Assembly (NCBI RefSeq): GCF_003762835.1
Contig: NZ_RJWA01000008.1
Span: 124,001-188,000, forward strand
Direction: 5' to 3'
From: Micromonospora sp. HM5-17
GTDB taxonomy: Bacteria > Actinomycetota > Actinomycetes > Mycobacteriales > Micromonosporaceae
Length of the DNA: 64,000 bases
Below are positions 18,506 to 27,627 of the stretch, piece by piece (the first letter of the stretch is position 1; the number at the start of each line of letters is the position of its first letter). Both the position numbers and the translations under genes were made by a program. The notes below the pieces were generated by a model that did no database searches, had not been told where the DNA came from, and was given only the letters and a program-made list of their open reading frames with translations.

Positions 18506-21489
18506 CGACGAGCATCGACGAGTCGGCGGGCCGGGGCGCGGAGCCGGCCCCGGCCCGCCCGGCCCCGGGACCGGACAACGAAGCGGGCCGCTCGGCTCCA
18601 CACCGTGGCGTGGCGGCCCTGGCCCAGTCGCCGTTCGCCCCGTTGCGCCACCAGCTGCAGGAGGCCGCGGCGGCCTTCGCCGACGGTCCCGACGGGCTCG
18701 CCGGCATCCTCACCGGGATGGTCGACGACGTCGACCGGGCGCTCAGCGAGGAGCTGGAGATCTTCCCCGTCTGCCACCACTCGCCGGCCTCCGCACTTGC
18801 CATGGCGCGTCGCCTGCGCGAGAAGCAGCCGCAGGTCATCTACCTCGAGCTCTGCGAGGACCTGCGGCCGCTGCTGGACGAGTTGCGCAACTGTCGGCTT
18901 CCGGTGGCGTTGCAGGCCTTCGCCTCCGACCTCGACGGGTTCCCGGCGGCGTGGGGGCCACTCAGTGTGGTCGCGCCGATCTCGGAGGCGTCCGCGGAGT
19001 ACCAGGCGATCGCGTACGCGCTCGACACGCCGGGGGTGGAACTGGTGCTGGTCGACCGCTCGGCCGACCACGTCTTCCAGTGGCAGTCCGATCCGCCGGC
19101 CCGGCGCGGCGCTCCGGCCGAGGAGGACGGTGTATCCCATGGTGAACCGGATCCGTCGGCGGCGGAGGAGGCGGCGCTGCACGGGGACGCCGTCGGCGTC
19201 GAGATCGGTGACCTCCGGCCCCGGTTCGCCGAACTCGAGGCGTACCTGCTGCACCACGGTCGGGTGCGGCACTGGTCGGAGTGGTGGGACCAGTACGTCG
19301 AGCAGCCGCTCTCGGGCGCCGACTACGAGACGTACCGGCAGGTCATGGTGATGATCGGCAGCCTGTTCCGGCGGCTGCGCCGCGGGGACGAGGCCCGGGC
19401 GGATCGGGACGAGGACCGCGAGCGCTACATGTGGACGCGGATGCGGCAGCACCTGGCCGCCTCCGGCGTCGACCGGTCCCGCTGCCTGTACGTCTGCGGC
19501 GCCTTCCACGCGGCCAGCCCGGTGCCGGAGTTCGGCACCGCGCCCGGGACACCGGATTGGGAGATTCCCGCCCGCACCGGCACCCGCTGGCTGTACGGCC
19601 TGATCCCCTCCAGCTACTCGGCGATCGAGGCGCAGTTCGGGCTCGCCCCCGGCTCGGTGTCGATCGCCCAGGCGACCTGGGCCAAGGCGGTCAGCCGCAG
19701 CGGCGTGGTGCCGTACCGGTTGGCCGGCCAGAGGTCCGGCCGTAGGCGGGCGGCGAAACCGGTGCAGACCCCGGCGCCGAAACCGGTCACCGATCGACTG
19801 TCGGAGTTCCTGTCCCGACCTCCCGTGCTCGACGACCTGGACGAGGCGGAGCTGCTCGGCTGGTGCGTCGATATCGTCCGGCTGGCCCGGCGTAACGGCT
19901 ACCAGGCGAGCACCGCCGACGCGATCGCGGTCTTCGAGACGTCGATCCTGTTGGCGGGGATGCGTAACCGGGCCCGGCCCACCCCCTACGACTTCGCCGA
20001 CGCGGCGGTGACCTGTATCGAGAAGGACGTGGTGCCGGGGCGTCGTGACGTTCGCCGGCTCTGCGAGATCCTCCTGGGCGGCGACCGGATCGGTCAGGTC
20101 GGTTACGACGCCCTGCCGCCGCTGGTCCGGGACGTTTTCGACCGGCTGGCACCGCTGGGCCTGCCGTTGGAGAAGCGTACGGTGCAGCGGGCGTTGCTGG
20201 ACCTGACCGCGCGTCCGGAGCTGGTGCCCTGCTCCGACCTGCTGTGGGTGCTACGGCGCCTGCTGCCGGAGGGGATCGTCCGGCCGATCATGGGTGAGCG
20301 GCGGTTGGGTGAGCGCTCCATCCAGGAGAGTTGGGACCTCTGGCTCGGCCGGCACCAGCGCGCGATCATCGAGCTGAGCTACGAGGGCGTCACCGTCGAG
20401 CAGGTGCTGGAAAAGCGGCTGCGCCGGGCGGTGTGGGCGCCGGACGCCACCGTCGCGGTCGCCCTGGCCGCGGTCGAGGACGCGATCCTGTATCTCGGCA
20501 ACCAGCGCTTCGTCAACGAGCTCGGGGCGCGGGCGGTGGAGTTGCTGGCCGCCGAGCGTACGGTCGACGACGCACCGGAGGTGCTGCGCCGATTCCGTCG
20601 CCTGCTGGCGTACTACCGGACCGCGGAGCCGGAGCTGCCGGCCTGGTGCGACGAGTTCGCCACCGCCGGCTACGCCCACTACTGCACGTTGTTGCCGACC
20701 GCGTTCCTCGAGGAGGAGACCGGGATCCGTCAGGTCGCCGCGATGCTCGGCTTCCTCTTCTCCATGGAGAGCCTCGCGCTCGCCCTCGGCTGTGACCGGA
20801 CCCAGCTGGAACTCGCGGTACGCCAGTCGCACCCGGAGGCGCCAGCCAAGGTCGCGCTGCTGTGGGCGGCCCGGGTGCAGCTCGGGCTGCTGTCCCAGGC
20901 CGAGCTACGTGCGCGCTGCGACGAGATGCTGGGCAACCCGCTTGTCGTGCCCGCGTTCCCGCAGTACCTGAGCGGGTTCGTCCAGGCCCTGGAGCCGGTC
21001 CCGACGCTGGCGGCGTTCGTGGTCGAGATCATGTCGAAGGCATTCGCCCGACTGCCCGATTCGGTGCTGCTGCCGTGGCTTCCCACCCTCATCACCACGC
21101 TGCGCGGGCCAGGGGCCGAGTTGGTGCCGGTGTTGGTGCGCGAGGCCGCCCGGACGTTCCCGGCCCGGCTCCCGGCGCTCGACTCCTGGGTGCCGCCGTG
21201 GGCGACGCCGACGGACGGAGACGACGCGGCCGGGAACACCGCGGCGGAGCCGAGCGGCGGCGGGGAGGCGGCGTCGGGACCGCTGGTCGACCTCCTGCTC
21301 GCCCAGCCGGCGACCACGGACGCGGTGGCCGAGCTCGTCGGCTGCGCCGCGGCGGGCTGGCGGTCAGTGGGTGGCACCGACGGCGCGACGGGGGGCGGTG
21401 ACGGTACGGCCGGGACGGGCGCACTGCGGGCCCTGCTCGGCCGGCACGGCGCGACCGCCGACGTCGTCGCCGCACTGCTCCGGCGGTAG
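18502..21489 (+). CDS. Large DUF5682-like protein, YehM-like
   Basis: A 995-residue protein, last gene of the operon. Near residue 90 it has FPVCHHSPASALAMARRL followed by VIYLELCEDLRPLL, a block typical of DUF5682-family proteins. A conserved-looking CGAFHAASP occurs near 335. The C-terminal two thirds is a long helical repeat-like region of Leu/Ala/Arg helices ending in a low-complexity tail. There is no transmembrane segment. DUF5682-type proteins are regular partners of MoxR/vWA pairs; the biochemical role is unknown. It could be the scaffold or client-binding arm of the complex (inference). ATG at 18502 overlaps the MoxR stop. Confidence 0.82.
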   Translation: MTTSIDESAGRGAEPAPARPAPGPDNEAGRSAPHRGVAALAQSPFAPLRHQLQEAAAAFADGPDGLAGILTGMVDDVDRALSEELEIFPVCHHSPASALAMARRLREKQPQVIYLELCEDLRPLLDELRNCRLPVALQAFASDLDGFPAAWGPLSVVAPISEASAEYQAIAYALDTPGVELVLVDRSADHVFQWQSDPPARRGAPAEEDGVSHGEPDPSAAEEAALHGDAVGVEIGDLRPRFAELEAYLLHHGRVRHWSEWWDQYVEQPLSGADYETYRQVMVMIGSLFRRLRRGDEARADRDEDRERYMWTRMRQHLAASGVDRSRCLYVCGAFHAASPVPEFGTAPGTPDWEIPARTGTRWLYGLIPSSYSAIEAQFGLAPGSVSIAQATWAKAVSRSGVVPYRLAGQRSGRRRAAKPVQTPAPKPVTDRLSEFLSRPPVLDDLDEAELLGWCVDIVRLARRNGYQASTADAIAVFETSILLAGMRNRARPTPYDFADAAVTCIEKDVVPGRRDVRRLCEILLGGDRIGQVGYDALPPLVRDVFDRLAPLGLPLEKRTVQRALLDLTARPELVPCSDLLWVLRRLLPEGIVRPIMGERRLGERSIQESWDLWLGRHQRAIIELSYEGVTVEQVLEKRLRRAVWAPDATVAVALAAVEDAILYLGNQRFVNELGARAVELLAAERTVDDAPEVLRRFRRLLAYYRTAEPELPAWCDEFATAGYAHYCTLLPTAFLEEETGIRQVAAMLGFLFSMESLALALGCDRTQLELAVRQSHPEAPAKVALLWAARVQLGLLSQAELRARCDEMLGNPLVVPAFPQYLSGFVQALEPVPTLAAFVVEIMSKAFARLPDSVLLPWLPTLITTLRGPGAELVPVLVREAARTFPARLPALDSWVPPWATPTDGDDAAGNTAAEPSGGGEAASGPLVDLLLAQPATTDAVAELVGCAAAGWRSVGGTDGATGGGDGTAGTGALRALLGRHGATADVVAALLRR

Positions 21490-21515
21490 CCCGTCCGCCG
21501 GCACGCCCGGCCGCT

Positions 21516-21546
21516 GGCGCCCACCGGCACCGCGCCGGTGGGCGCC
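21516..21546. terminator. Strong hairpin between convergent genes
   Basis: Perfect 13-bp stem GGCGCCCACCGGC (21516-21528) with its complement at 21534-21546 and a 5-nt loop. It lies 27 nt after the DUF5682 stop and before the convergent UvrA-like gene. There is no U-tract, as is common for actinobacterial hairpin terminators; it may serve both strands. Confidence 0.7.
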
Positions 21547-21643
21547 GGCGCCGGCGGACCGGTCGACGAACCCGCACCCGTCGTCAAGGATCTTGTGCAC
21601 CTCCCGACGCTCCGGGTCCGGGGCGCCGGGAAGGGGCAGGAGC

Positions 21644-23884
21644 TCACCGGACGGCGGCGTCGCGGAGCGCGCGGGCGGTCGCCGTGCCGGTGAGGCCCGC
21701 GACCGGACCCTGGTAGAGGATCTGTCCGCCGTGCCGGCCCGGCCCCGGTCCGAGATCGACAAGCCAGTCGGCCCGCCGGATGACGTCGAGATTGTGTTCG
21801 ATGACGACGACGGTGTGCCCGTGCGCCACGAGGTTGTCGAGCACGTTCAGCAGGGTGTCGATGTCGCGCAGATGCAGTCCGGTGGTGGGTTCGTCGAGGA
21901 CGTAGAGCGTCGGGCCGGTGGCGTCGCGCAGCTCCTTGGCGATCTTGACGCGCTGGCATTCGCCGCCGGAGAGGGTGCTCAGCGGTTGGCCGAGCCGCAG
22001 ATAGCCGAGACCGACCTCCTCGAGATGACGCAGGGCCCTCGTGATCGCGGGGTCGGCCAGCCGGCGGACCGCCTCGGCGATGGTCAGATCGTCGACGTCG
22101 GCGATGGAGAGCCCGTCGACCCGATACCGTAGGACCTCGCGGGTGAAGCGCCGCCCCTGGCAGGTATCGCACACGGTCTCCTGGCCCTCCATGAAGGCGA
22201 GGTCGGTGTAGATCACCCCGAGGCCCTTGCAGTCGGGGCAGGCACCCTCGGAGTTGGCGCTGAACAGGCCGGCCGGTACGCCGTTGTGGCGGGCGAACAG
22301 TCTCCGGATCGGGGCCGCGATGCCGGTGTAGGTGATCGGGGTCGAGCGGCGGTTGGTGCTGACCGGCCGCTGGTCGATCACCACGGCGTCGTGCTGGGCG
22401 ACGAGTTCGGCGGCGAGACTGGACTTCCCCGAGCCGGCGACGCCGGTGAAGACGGTCATGACCCCGGTCGGGATGTCCACCGTCACGTTCTTCAGGTTGT
22501 TGCGGGTGGCGGCGGCGATGGTGACGGCGCCGCGCGGTGTCCGCGGCCGCTCCTTGACCGGCCGCTGCCGGGCCAGCGCGGTGGCGGTGGGCGTGTCGGC
22601 TCGCCGGAGTTCGGCGAAGGTGCCCTGGAAGACGAGCCTGCCGCCGCCGTCGCCCGCGTCCGGCCCGATCTCGACGATCTGGTCGGCGATCGCCATGACG
22701 GCGGGATCGTGCTCGACGACGAGGACGGTGTTGCCCTTGTCGCGTAGCCGCTGCAGCAGGGTCGTCATGGCGGCGACGTCCTGCGGGTGGAGTCCGACGG
22801 TGGGCTCGTCGAAAACGTAGATCATCTCCACCAGGCTGCTGCCCAGGTGCTTGACCGTCTTGACGCGTTGTGACTCGCCACCGGACAGCGTGGTCGTGGC
22901 GCGCCCCAGGTGGAGATACCCGAGCCCGATGGTGACCAGCGCGTCCAGGCGCGCTGTCAGGGCGGCGACGACCGGCGCCACGGCCGGCTCGCTCACCCTC
23001 GGCACCAGCGCCGCGAGTTCAGCGATCTCCATTCGCGCCATCTCGCCGATGGTGTGGCCGAGCACGGTGGCGGTGCGGCTCGCCTCGTTGAGCCGGTCAC
23101 CGTGGCAGTCGGGGCACACCGTGGAGCGGGTGAACCGGGCGATGACCTCCTGCTTACGGTCGGACAGGTTGTCGGGTGTACGGAGGTAGATCCGTTCGAA
23201 CCGTTCGACGACCCCCTCGTAGTCCTTCGGCGGTCTCCTGCCGAGTCGAGCGGCGTGTTCGCCGCCGAACAGGAGTGCGTCCCGTTCGGCCTGGGTCCAG
23301 TCCCGCAGCGGTGTGTCGGGGTCGAACGTGCCGATGTCGGCGTACTGGGCGTACCAGTAGCCCCCGTTGCCGAACCCGGGCAGCAGGATGGCGCCGTCCT
23401 TCAGCGACCTGTCGAGGTCGAGGAAGCGGTCGACGGCGCTGACCACCACCTCGCCGAGCCCGGAGCACGTACGGCACATGCCGGCGGGATCGTTGAACGA
23501 GAAGTGGTTCGACTCGCCGACGTACGGCGTACTCACCCGGGAGAACAACAGCCGCAGGTACGTCCACGCGTCCGTGACCGTGCCGACCGTGGACCGGGCG
23601 TTCCCGCCGATCCGCCGCTGGTCGATCACCACCACCGGGGAGAGGCCGTCGATCTGGCTCGCCTCGGGCCGGGCCCACTTCGGCAGCCGGTTGCGGACGA
23701 ACGGTGGAAAGGTCTCGTTGAGCTGGTAGCCGGCCTCCGCGGCGATCGTGTCGAAAACCAACGACGACTTGCCCGACCCGGACACTCCCACGAAAACCAC
23801 CAGCTGCCCGCGTGGCAGGACGAGGTCGAGGGATCTCAGGTTGTTGGTCCGGGCTCCGCGGATCTCGATCTTTCGCTGGTACAT
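21644..23884 (-). CDS. Short UvrA-like ATPase (DrrC-type)
   Basis: A 746-residue member of the UvrA family, about 200 residues shorter than housekeeping UvrA. It has two ABC ATPase halves: Walker A GVSGSGKSS and GVAGSGKSS, and signatures LSGGESQRVK and LSGGECQRVK. Zinc-finger cysteines are kept (CRTCSGLG, CPDCKGLG, CDTCQGRRF). Short UvrA-like proteins such as daunorubicin-resistance DrrC bind DNA near intercalating drugs and protect producers; others have unknown roles. ATG at 23884 starts the conserved KIEIRGARTNNL; the frame is open to 24055 but that would overlap the divergent WYL gene. The 64-nt gap suggests shared control. Drug protection is inference. Confidence 0.88.
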   Translation of the reverse strand: MYQRKIEIRGARTNNLRSLDLVLPRGQLVVFVGVSGSGKSSLVFDTIAAEAGYQLNETFPPFVRNRLPKWARPEASQIDGLSPVVVIDQRRIGGNARSTVGTVTDAWTYLRLLFSRVSTPYVGESNHFSFNDPAGMCRTCSGLGEVVVSAVDRFLDLDRSLKDGAILLPGFGNGGYWYAQYADIGTFDPDTPLRDWTQAERDALLFGGEHAARLGRRPPKDYEGVVERFERIYLRTPDNLSDRKQEVIARFTRSTVCPDCHGDRLNEASRTATVLGHTIGEMARMEIAELAALVPRVSEPAVAPVVAALTARLDALVTIGLGYLHLGRATTTLSGGESQRVKTVKHLGSSLVEMIYVFDEPTVGLHPQDVAAMTTLLQRLRDKGNTVLVVEHDPAVMAIADQIVEIGPDAGDGGGRLVFQGTFAELRRADTPTATALARQRPVKERPRTPRGAVTIAAATRNNLKNVTVDIPTGVMTVFTGVAGSGKSSLAAELVAQHDAVVIDQRPVSTNRRSTPITYTGIAAPIRRLFARHNGVPAGLFSANSEGACPDCKGLGVIYTDLAFMEGQETVCDTCQGRRFTREVLRYRVDGLSIADVDDLTIAEAVRRLADPAITRALRHLEEVGLGYLRLGQPLSTLSGGECQRVKIAKELRDATGPTLYVLDEPTTGLHLRDIDTLLNVLDNLVAHGHTVVVIEHNLDVIRRADWLVDLGPGPGRHGGQILYQGPVAGLTGTATARALRDAAVR

Positions 23885-23948
23885 GCGGCCCACCGTAGGA
23901 CCAGATGTGGCCGGAAAATGACCGCGACTGACGGCGAGAATGGTGCCC

Positions 23949-25025
23949 ATGGCCGACGTCACCCAACGAGTCCTCGCCCTGCTGGCGGCGCTGCAGACGG
24001 GTCGGGCGTTCACGGGCGACGAGTTGGCGGCCCGCCTCGACGTCAGCCCACGCACCCTCCGCCGGGACGTCGACCGCCTGCGCCGCTACGGGTATCCCGT
24101 CGAGACCCAGCCAGGACCTGGTGGCTACTACCGGCTCGCGGCGGGAACCGCCATGCCGCCGCTCCTGCTGGACGACGACGAGGCCATCGCGGTCCTGCTG
24201 GGGCTGGCCACCCTTGCCTCGACCGGCAGCGCCGTCGAGGGAAGCCTGGACGACGCGGCGACCCGGGCGTACGGCAAGGTCGACCAGTACCTGCCCCGGC
24301 GGCTGCGCGGCCGCGCGGCGGCGCTACGCGCGAGCCTCGAAACCACGCAGGTCAGCGCGCCCAGCACCCGTGCCGAGACGATGAGCGCGCTCGCCAGCGC
24401 GATCCACCACAGGCGCCTCGTGACCTTCGACTACGTCAGCGCGACCGGGTCCCCGACCGCACGCCGGGTCGAGCCGTACCGCCAGATCCACCACAGCCTG
24501 CGCTGGTACCTGCTCGCCTGGGACGTCGACCGGAGCGACTGGCGGGTCTTCCGTACGGATCGCATCACCAACCTCCGCGAGCCCGGCGGGGCCTTCACCC
24601 CACGCCCCCTGCCCGCCGACACCGGCCTCGACTATCTGCGCCGAGGTCTCGACCGGCACCGGCAGCGGGTCGTCCTGACCGTCGAGGCCCCGGTCACCGC
24701 GGTGGCGGACGCGTTCCGCTACCAGGACGCCGAACTCACCGCCGTCGCCCGGGACCGTACCCGGGCCGTCGTGGCGCTCGACTCCTGGCAGTGGCTCGTG
24801 CTGAACCTCGCCTTCCTCGACGCCGATTTCACCATCCACGAACCCGTCGCCTTCCGGACGGCGTGCGGTCGCTTCGGCGCCCGGCTACACGGCGGTGCGC
24901 GACCCGCGCCCGACACCGAGTCGACCGCTGCTGCGCCGACCGGGACCGGCGCGGATCGCCCGGACCCGACCGTGACCCGCCCGCAAACCGTCGGCGGTGA
25001 ACCCGGGCGGGCCGGCTACCCGTGA
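23949..25025 (+). CDS. HTH-WYL transcriptional regulator
   Basis: A 358-residue DeoR/YafY-type regulator. The N-terminal winged HTH (residues 1-60) contains ARLDVSPRTLRRDVDRLRRYG. The WYL domain (about 140-210) has FDYVSATG and HSLRWYLLAWD, and a WCX-like C-terminal region follows. The last 40 residues are a disordered Pro/Thr tail. WYL domains sense ligands, including nucleic acid products, and several act in stress or defence. It is divergent from the UvrA-like gene across 64 nt, so it probably controls that gene and itself. ATG at 23940 is also possible; 23949 gives the conserved start. Confidence 0.88.
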   Translation: MADVTQRVLALLAALQTGRAFTGDELAARLDVSPRTLRRDVDRLRRYGYPVETQPGPGGYYRLAAGTAMPPLLLDDDEAIAVLLGLATLASTGSAVEGSLDDAATRAYGKVDQYLPRRLRGRAAALRASLETTQVSAPSTRAETMSALASAIHHRRLVTFDYVSATGSPTARRVEPYRQIHHSLRWYLLAWDVDRSDWRVFRTDRITNLREPGGAFTPRPLPADTGLDYLRRGLDRHRQRVVLTVEAPVTAVADAFRYQDAELTAVARDRTRAVVALDSWQWLVLNLAFLDADFTIHEPVAFRTACGRFGARLHGGARPAPDTESTAAAPTGTGADRPDPTVTRPQTVGGEPGRAGYP

Positions 25026-25127
25026 GCGTTGCGCCGATGCCACGCCGCCATCCGGCGCCACCGCCGCGTCCGACGAGACGCCGGAGGCGCTCCGGCACCC
25101 CCTGATCATCGCCGGCAGGCTCACGCA

Positions 25128-25171
25128 TTGACAGTCGATACCTAACCGTTAGAGCATAACGGCTAAGTATC
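25128..25171 (+). promoter_or_regulatory. Perfect -35 with a 35-bp operator-like palindrome
   Basis: TTGACA at 25128-25133 is followed by an imperfect inverted repeat: left arm GATACCTAACCGTTA (25137-25151), 5-nt spacer, right arm TAACGGCTAAGTATC (25157-25171), 13 of 15 positions paired. It is AT-rich in a GC-rich setting and overlaps the spacer and -10 position, as expected of a repressor operator. The next gene starts at 25330. The -10 is weak (TAGAGC at 16 nt). Confidence 0.65.
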
Positions 25172-25329
25172 ACGGGCCCGGCGCTGCGGCAGCTCCGACC
25201 GGCGACCATCGTCCACCTGTGGACGGTCCACGTCGGCGCCGACCGGTTCCGCGATCCCACTCCGCCGGTCCCGGCTCCGGCGGTCCACGTCGGCCGGTCG
25301 TCGCGCGCCGGTCAGGGAGGAGAGGCGCC

Positions 25330-26886
25330 ATGCCGACCCCATCCGCCGTACCGCACCACACGTCCGCGCGGCGTCCGGACGTCCCCGGCGTCGGTACCCC
25401 GACACCACGCGTCCCGCTTCCGCCACTGGCCCGGGGGCCGGTGGGGCTCGTGGCCGCCGCGGTGGGCGCGCTGCTGCTGGCCACCAGCAACGGCTACGGG
25501 TACCACCGCGACGAGCTGTACTTCCTGATGCTCCGACCGGCCTGGGGCTACCGGGACCAGCCGCCGCTCACCCCAGCGCTGGCCCGGCTCGCCGACACGC
25601 TCTTCGGCGGTTCGCTCTGGGGCCTGCGGATCCCGGCGACCCTCTGTGTGGTCGCGGCGGTGCTGCTCGCGGCCCTGCTCGCCCGGGAACTCGGCGGCGC
25701 GGCGCCGGCTCAGATCCTGGCCGCGTTCGGTCTCGGCACCGGTGCCACGACGCTGATCTTCGGACACGTGCTCCTCACCGCCACCGTCGACCTGGTCGTG
25801 TGGCTCGCCCTCCTGTTCTGCGTCACCCGGGCGTTACTGCGGGACCGGCCCCGGTGGTGGCTCGTCGCCGGGGTGGTGCTGGGCGTGGGACTCTACAACA
25901 AGCTCCTCGTCGTGCTGCTCCTGGTCGGTCTCGGCGCGGGGCTGCTTCTCGTCGGACCGCGGCGGATCCTGCTGGACCGGCGGCTCTGGGCGGGGGTCGT
26001 GGTCGCCCTGGTCGTCGGCGCGCCCAACCTTGGCTACCAACTCCTGCACGACCTGCCCCAGGTCGACATGGCGGGCGCGATCGCCGAGGACCGGGGTGCC
26101 GAGTCCCGGACCACCCTCGTGCCGTACCAGTTTGTCCTGCTCGGCCCGCCGCTGGCCGCGATCTGGATCGCCGGGCTGGTGGCGCTGCTGCGCCGTCCAC
26201 AGTGGCGTCCGGTACGGGCGATCGCGGTGGCGTACCTGGTGGTCTGCCTCCTGGTGCTGGTGGCCGGCGGCCAGCCGTACTACCCGTACGGGCTGCTCGG
26301 CGCGCTCCTCGCCGCCGGGTGCGTGGTCACCGCCGAGTGGTTCGGGCGGGGCGCCCGCCGGTTCCGGCTCGGCCTGGTGGCGGCGGCTGCCGTGCTCAAC
26401 GCCGTGGTGAGCACGGTGACCGCGCTGCCACTGCTGCCGGTCCGCACGCTCGGCGACAGCCCGATCCCGGCGATCAACATCACCGCCGCCGACTCCGTCG
26501 GCTGGCCCCGCTACGTCGACCAGGTGGTCCAGGCGTACGCCGCGCTGCCCGCCGCCGACCAGGCCCGGGCCATGGTGCTCACCGCCAACTACGGCGAGGC
26601 GGGAGCCCTCACCCGGCTCGGCGGCGACCGGCTGCCCGCGATCTACAGCGGTCACAACGAACTCGGGTTCTACGGGCCCCCGCCGGAGTCGGCGACCGTG
26701 CTGATCGGCGTCGGGGTCGGCGAGCCGGCCCGACTCGCCCCGTTCTTCGGCACCTGCCGGCTGGTCGGACGGCTCGACAACGGTGTCGGCGTCGACAACG
26801 AGGAGCAGGGCGCGCCAATCGTGCTGTGCCGGGACCGGCGACGGTCCTGGGCCGAGCTCTGGCCCGGCCTCCGGCACTTCGACTAG
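25330..26886 (+). CDS. GT39-like membrane glycosyltransferase
   Basis: A 518-residue integral membrane protein with about ten hydrophobic segments, of the ArnT/PMT (GT39) type. The first extracytoplasmic loop carries YHRDELYF and a RDQPPLTPALARL block, typical for this family, whose early-loop acidic residue is catalytic. Such enzymes move sugars from polyprenyl-phosphate donors to lipids, proteins or glycans on the outer side of the membrane. The soluble C-terminal part (from about 390) has ANYGEAGAL and YSGHNELGFYG. ATG at 25330 follows GGAGGAGAGGCGCC. It stands alone behind a likely operator at 25137-25171. The acceptor is unknown. Confidence 0.85.
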   Translation: MPTPSAVPHHTSARRPDVPGVGTPTPRVPLPPLARGPVGLVAAAVGALLLATSNGYGYHRDELYFLMLRPAWGYRDQPPLTPALARLADTLFGGSLWGLRIPATLCVVAAVLLAALLARELGGAAPAQILAAFGLGTGATTLIFGHVLLTATVDLVVWLALLFCVTRALLRDRPRWWLVAGVVLGVGLYNKLLVVLLLVGLGAGLLLVGPRRILLDRRLWAGVVVALVVGAPNLGYQLLHDLPQVDMAGAIAEDRGAESRTTLVPYQFVLLGPPLAAIWIAGLVALLRRPQWRPVRAIAVAYLVVCLLVLVAGGQPYYPYGLLGALLAAGCVVTAEWFGRGARRFRLGLVAAAAVLNAVVSTVTALPLLPVRTLGDSPIPAINITAADSVGWPRYVDQVVQAYAALPAADQARAMVLTANYGEAGALTRLGGDRLPAIYSGHNELGFYGPPPESATVLIGVGVGEPARLAPFFGTCRLVGRLDNGVGVDNEEQGAPIVLCRDRRRSWAELWPGLRHFD

Positions 26887-27136
26887 CCGGGCCCGGCCGC
26901 CTCCGTGGCACGCCGAGGAGATGGGGGTGGGATCGGAGCACCGTCCCATCCAGCGGGCCGGAGCACGCGGCCCGACCCGGCGGCCTCCGAACCGGGAGCG
27001 GTCCGGCTACCGGCGGCCGGAATCCGGGCTGATCGCCCCCGCATGCCCGAGCGATGGGCGGGAAATGGGTACCCGTACCAACCGGGCGGTAACCAGCCGG
27101 CCCGGCGGCGAGGGATTCGTCAGCGAGGTGGGTGCG

Positions 27137-27583
27137 ATGAGTGTGAGCAGGCGACCGGCGAACCGCGGCGGCGACGAGACCGGACGAGGACACGGTCCGG
27201 AGTCGGTCGAACCGTGGGGGACCACCGGCGGCACCGAGGACCGCGACCCACCCTGGGGAGCCGGGGAGGACTCCCCGCTGGACGAGGGGAGTGAGCCGAC
27301 CGGACTCCCGCCCGGCCGGCGCGCCGAGCGGCGGGCCGGTGCGCCGACCGCCGGGGAGCGGGCCGGCGGTGAGGAGGCCGGCCCCTGGGCACCCGAGTCC
27401 GGGCGGCACGGCTTCGGGACGGTCGAACCGAGCCGAGTCCCGGAGGCGGGGCCCGGCGGCCCGCCGGATCCCGCCCCGTCCCGCCGCCTCTACCCCGAGG
27501 ACACCGGTCTCGACGATCTCGGGGACAACCCGCTGGAGCGGGAGACCGGCATGCGGCCCGAGGGCGTCGCGCGGCACGAGTAG
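27137..27583 (+). CDS. Small disordered acidic protein, unknown
   Basis: An open frame of 148 residues after GAGGTGGGTGCG and ATG at 27137. The product is almost entirely Gly/Pro/Glu/Arg-rich and predicted disordered, with one more ordinary C-terminal stretch (LYPEDTGLDDLGDNPLERE). There is no domain, signal peptide or membrane segment. The good ribosome site and codon bias favour a real gene, but GC-rich spurious frames look similar, so confidence is moderate. Confidence 0.5.
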   Translation: MSVSRRPANRGGDETGRGHGPESVEPWGTTGGTEDRDPPWGAGEDSPLDEGSEPTGLPPGRRAERRAGAPTAGERAGGEEAGPWAPESGRHGFGTVEPSRVPEAGPGGPPDPAPSRRLYPEDTGLDDLGDNPLERETGMRPEGVARHE

Positions 27584-27627
27584 TCGTGGCCGGGCCGGCC
27601 GTCGGCCGAGCGCCCGACATCCCTGCG

